Origin: an uncultured Pseudomonadota bacterium
Lineage (GTDB): Bacteria > Pseudomonadota > Gammaproteobacteria > Burkholderiales > Methylophilaceae
Direction of reading: 5' to 3'
DNA length: 9,409 nucleotides
Assembly (NCBI GenBank): GCA_903854305.1
Contig: CAINWC010000226.1
Location: 1-9,409, forward strand
Part shown: positions 7,566 through 9,409 of the stretch, piece after piece
Layout: each line of letters starts with the position of its first letter
How positions within the stretch are numbered: the first letter of the stretch is position 1
Notes under the pieces: generated by a model
Database searches by the model: none
Seen by the model: only the letters and a program-made list of their open reading frames with translations
What the model was told of the DNA's origin: nothing
Translations under genes and position numbers: made by a program

Positions 7566-7582
7566 TTGGCATGGTGTTTGCT
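7566..7582 (+). promoter_or_regulatory. sigma-54 (RpoN) promoter for nasT-nrtA
   Basis: TTGGCATG-gtgt-TTGCT matches the -24/-12 consensus YTGGCACG-N4-TTGCW with one mismatch in the listed positions. The invariant GG (7568-7569) and GC (7580-7581) are exactly 10 nt apart. The start of transcription is expected near 7593, giving a leader of about 24 nt before nasT. RpoN control is usual for nitrogen-assimilation genes. The AT-rich stretch at about 7513-7558, between this promoter and the upstream repeats, would suit DNA looping. I found no clear IHF site. Confidence 0.75.
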
Positions 7583-7616
7583 AATACTTAACTAGAAATA
7601 GTTGAATTGAGCTGCC

Positions 7617-8192
7617 ATGTTAAGAGTGATGATTGTTGATAGCGATTTGGAACGGACCAAACCACTCAAGCAATCTTTGCTGGATACTGGTTATGACGTC
7701 ATTGCGCACCTAAAAGACACGGTTAATTTAGATGATGCTTGTTGTGAACTGCAGCCAGATATTGTGATTATTGATACAGATTCACCGAGCCGCGACACCT
7801 TGGAAAACATATGCGTGATGACCATGCATGATCCGCGGCCGATTATGATGTTTACGCATGATGATGATAAAGAACAAATGAAGTTGGCAACTAAAGCTGG
7901 CGTTTGCGCTTACGTGGTGGGGAGTATTCCAAACGAGCGTTTACGGCCTGTGATTGATGCTGCAGTAGCGCGGTTTGATGAGTTTAAGCATTTACGTGCA
8001 GCGTTAAATGAAGCCAATACCAAGCTGAGTGAACGCAAAATGATTGAGCGTGCAAAAGGCTTGATTATGAAGCAACGCAAGATTGATGAAGACGAGGCTT
8101 ATACCTTGTTACGCAATATGGCGATGCAAAAACATATACGCATCAGTCGGTTGTCAGAACAAATTGTAGAAGCAGCGCAGTTATTGCTTTAA
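7617..8192 (+). CDS. nasT: NasT-like receiver-ANTAR antitermination regulator
   Basis: The 191-residue cytoplasmic protein has an N-terminal receiver domain (about 1-120) and a C-terminal ANTAR RNA-binding domain (about 134-190). Such proteins bind paired hairpins in leader RNA and prevent termination. The receiver has acidic residues Asp8 and Asp10 and a phospho-acceptor-like Asp53. The switch lysine appears replaced in AYVVGS (98-103), as in other NasT proteins, so control by a partner rather than by phosphorylation is likely. The ANTAR part shows ERAKGLIM at 144-151, then Ala161-Tyr162, Leu165-Arg166 and Met168-Ala169 in the usual pattern. The ATG at 7617 has a weak purine run upstream but is placed well after the sigma-54 promoter. 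Its target hairpins lie directly downstream. The usual partner NasS is absent from the window. Confidence 0.9.
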   Translation: MLRVMIVDSDLERTKPLKQSLLDTGYDVIAHLKDTVNLDDACCELQPDIVIIDTDSPSRDTLENICVMTMHDPRPIMMFTHDDDKEQMKLATKAGVCAYVVGSIPNERLRPVIDAAVARFDEFKHLRAALNEANTKLSERKMIERAKGLIMKQRKIDEDEAYTLLRNMAMQKHIRISRLSEQIVEAAQLLL

Positions 8193-8218
8193 ACAGAGAT
8201 TAGGTTAATTAGCATAGC

Positions 8219-8287
8219 AGCCCAACGATGGGGCTAACTACTAAAAAACCGTGAAATAAGTCGGAAATTTAGAGCCAAAGCTGGCTC
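8219..8287 (+). ncRNA. ANTAR-target leader RNA: P1 and P2 hexaloop hairpins
   Basis: There are two short hairpins in the nasT-nrtA gap. P1 (8219-8235) has 5' arm AGCCC, hexaloop AACGAT (8224-8229) and 3' arm GGGGCT with one bulged G. P2 (8272-8287) is a perfect 5-bp stem, GAGCC and GGCTC, around hexaloop AAAGCT (8277-8282). Both loops are six nucleotides with A at position 1 and G at position 4, the published signature of RNAs bound by ANTAR proteins. They lie between an ANTAR gene and an intrinsic terminator. P1 could also be drawn with a 7-nt loop; P2 is unambiguous. Confidence 0.8.
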
Positions 8288-8310
8288 GCAATAACAGGTA
8301 ATTCAAGGCA

Positions 8311-8377
8311 AAGGCGTCTTGATAATGGGTTGATTCTTTAATTTTAGAGAGTCGGTTTGTTATCAGACGCCTTTTTT
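8311..8377 (+). terminator. leader intrinsic terminator controlling nrtA
   Basis: The arm AAGGCGTCTTGATAA (8311-8325) pairs with TTATCAGACGCCTT (8360-8373), with one bulged T, and six T residues occupy 8372-8377. The loop is unusually long at 34 nt and may fold further. It stands 23 nt after P2 and 55 nt before the nrtA start, so it would stop transcripts coming through nasT. This is the expected control point for NasT antitermination. P2 and the terminator arm do not overlap. ATAAC (8291-8295) could pair with GTTAT (8359-8363) as a weak alternative. Confidence 0.85.
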
Positions 8378-8421
8378 ATTGGCCAAAATTTTAGAAACAA
8401 AGCGTTAGATTGATTTACTTT

Positions 8422-8426
8422 AGGAG
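8422..8426 (+). promoter_or_regulatory. Shine-Dalgarno of nrtA
   Basis: AGGAG ends 6 nt before the ATG at 8433. It is the strongest ribosome-binding site in the window, and it fixes the nrtA start upstream of the twin-arginine signal. Confidence 0.85.
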
Positions 8427-8432
8427 ATAAAA

Positions 8433-9409
8433 ATGACTAATTACGATGATCCAAATAATAAACCAAGTAACAAAACAAACAATACCGAAACAGTGCCAGC
8501 ATCGACTAACGTTGTTGATAACAGCCGTCGCAATTTCTTTCGCAACACGGCGGCTGGCGCTTTTGGCGCCGCGGCATTAATGGGCTTGGTGCCCAATTCG
8601 ATTAAAGCCAACGCCTGGGCAGCTGGTTCTGACGCACCTGAAATCGCCGAAGTGAAAATCGGTTTTATTCCACTCACCGATTGTGCGCCTATCGTAGTAG
8701 CGGCTGAAATGGGTTTTGATAAAAAATACGGCATCAAAATCACACCTTCAAAAGAAGCTTCATGGGCAGCGATTCGTGACAAAACCGTAAATGGTGAATT
8801 ACATGCCGCGCACGTGTTGTATGGCTTGATGTATGGCGTACAGCTCGGCATTGGCGGCCAACAGAAAGACATGGCTGTGTTGATGACGCTTAACCATAAC
8901 GGTCAAGGCATTACGCTAGCGAATCAGCTAAAAGACAAAGGCGTTAAGGATGGTCACAGCTTAAAACGCTTATTGGATAACGAAAATCGTGATTACACCT
9001 TTGCGCAGACATTCCCGACTGGCACACATGCCATGTGGCTGAATTACTGGCTGGCAGCAAACGGGATTAACCCAATCAAAGACGTGAAAACCATCGTGGT
9101 GCCACCACCGCAAATGGTCGCCAATATGCGGATTGGCAATATGGATGGTTACTGCGTTGGTGAGCCTTGGAATGCTCGTGCGATATATGACAAAGTTGGT
9201 TACACCGTGGCCACTTCACAAGATATTTGGGTAGATCACCCAGAAAAAGTGCTGGGTACGACTGCCGAATTTGTGGCGAAAAATCCAAATACCTCACGCG
9301 CCATGATTATGGCGATTTTAGATGCGTGCCGCTATATCGAAGCAACTGAAAACCGCGCCAAAGTAGCTAAATTAATTTCTGGTAAAGCGTATGTCAATGC
9401 GCCAGAAGA
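8433..9409 (+). CDS. nrtA: Tat-exported nitrate ABC transporter substrate-binding protein (3' end outside)
   Basis: 325 codons are visible, running off the right edge; family members are usually 400-450 residues. It is an NrtA/CmpA/NasF-type periplasmic binding protein that delivers nitrate or nitrite to an ABC importer. A hydrophilic 30-residue lead precedes SRRNFF at 31-36 and a hydrophobic stretch at 39-53, a twin-arginine signal with likely cleavage near AWA-63. The mature part starts with VKIGFIPLTDCAPIVVA at 74-90. It has Trp111, Gln158 and His199 (FPTGTHAMW at 194-202) in the ligand-site pattern of NrtA, then VPPPQMVANM at 223-232 and MDGYCVGEPWNA at 237-248. The signal peptide argues against the cytoplasmic sensor NasS. 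It follows the ANTAR leader and terminator, so it should be made only under antitermination. Membrane and ATPase subunits and nitrate reductase genes would be expected next. Bicarbonate binding (CmpA) is the less likely alternative given the nasT context. Confidence 0.92.
   Translation, partial: MTNYDDPNNKPSNKTNNTETVPASTNVVDNSRRNFFRNTAAGAFGAAALMGLVPNSIKANAWAAGSDAPEIAEVKIGFIPLTDCAPIVVAAEMGFDKKYGIKITPSKEASWAAIRDKTVNGELHAAHVLYGLMYGVQLGIGGQQKDMAVLMTLNHNGQGITLANQLKDKGVKDGHSLKRLLDNENRDYTFAQTFPTGTHAMWLNYWLAANGINPIKDVKTIVVPPPQMVANMRIGNMDGYCVGEPWNARAIYDKVGYTVATSQDIWVDHPEKVLGTTAEFVAKNPNTSRAMIMAILDACRYIEATENRAKVAKLISGKAYVNAPE

Noticed and set aside
8404..8410. GTTAGAT as a further attC R' box
   Set aside because: It matches GTTRRRY by chance. 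No RYYYAAC partner or stem is present, and it lies in the nrtA leader.
8441..8872. 143-codon minus-strand frame under nrtA
   Set aside because: Low-complexity antisense translation over a clear NrtA coding sequence.
1..9409. CRISPR array, tRNA, rRNA or insertion sequence
   Set aside because: No regularly spaced direct repeats, no cloverleaf or rRNA-like sequence and no transposase frame were seen.

Overview
The window reads as chromosomal DNA of a Gram-negative proteobacterium with moderate to low G+C. The gene set (lgt, cstA-ybdD, an MsbA-type exporter, an ANTAR regulator next to a Tat-exported NrtA-type protein) and the protein wording fit a betaproteobacterium of the Methylophilaceae (Methylotenera-like). 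That assignment is from memory of the families, not from a search.

Left end (1-1330): the distal end of an integron cassette array. The 3' end of an unknown ORF stops at 122, 8 nt before a 111-nt attC-like site (130-240). A complete 1090-bp cassette follows (235-1324). It carries one ORF, a secreted PHB-depolymerase/LpqC-type serine esterase, and its own 64-nt attC-like site (1267-1330). No integrase is in the window; from the attC polarity it should lie to the left. 1331-1552 holds no gene, attC or convincing promoter or terminator and looks like the array/chromosome boundary.

Middle (1553-7360): core-type genes. These are a family-6 uracil/hypoxanthine-DNA glycosylase homologue (+), lgt for lipoprotein maturation (+), the convergent cstA-ybdD pair (-) for pyruvate uptake, and a divergent MsbA-like ABC half-transporter (+). 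The gap 2961-3101 lies between converging genes and shows no good terminator. The gap 5363-5554 separates the divergent cstA and ABC genes and must hold both promoters, but I could not place either with confidence.

Right end (7361-9409): the start of a nitrate-assimilation operon with visible layered control. Two tandem TGCA-N14-TGCA inverted repeats (7438-7459 and 7481-7502) lie upstream of a GG-N10-GC sigma-54 promoter (7566-7582). Then comes nasT, encoding a receiver-ANTAR RNA-binding antiterminator. Between nasT and nrtA is a 240-nt leader with two hairpins whose hexaloops carry A at position 1 and G at position 4, the known ANTAR-target signature. An intrinsic terminator follows, and then nrtA (Tat signal, nitrate-binding protein, cut by the window end). 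The inferred logic is that nitrogen limitation fires the sigma-54 promoter, nasT is made, and transcription stops at the leader terminator unless active NasT binds the hairpins and lets polymerase into the transporter genes. No NasS-type sensor is encoded in the window.
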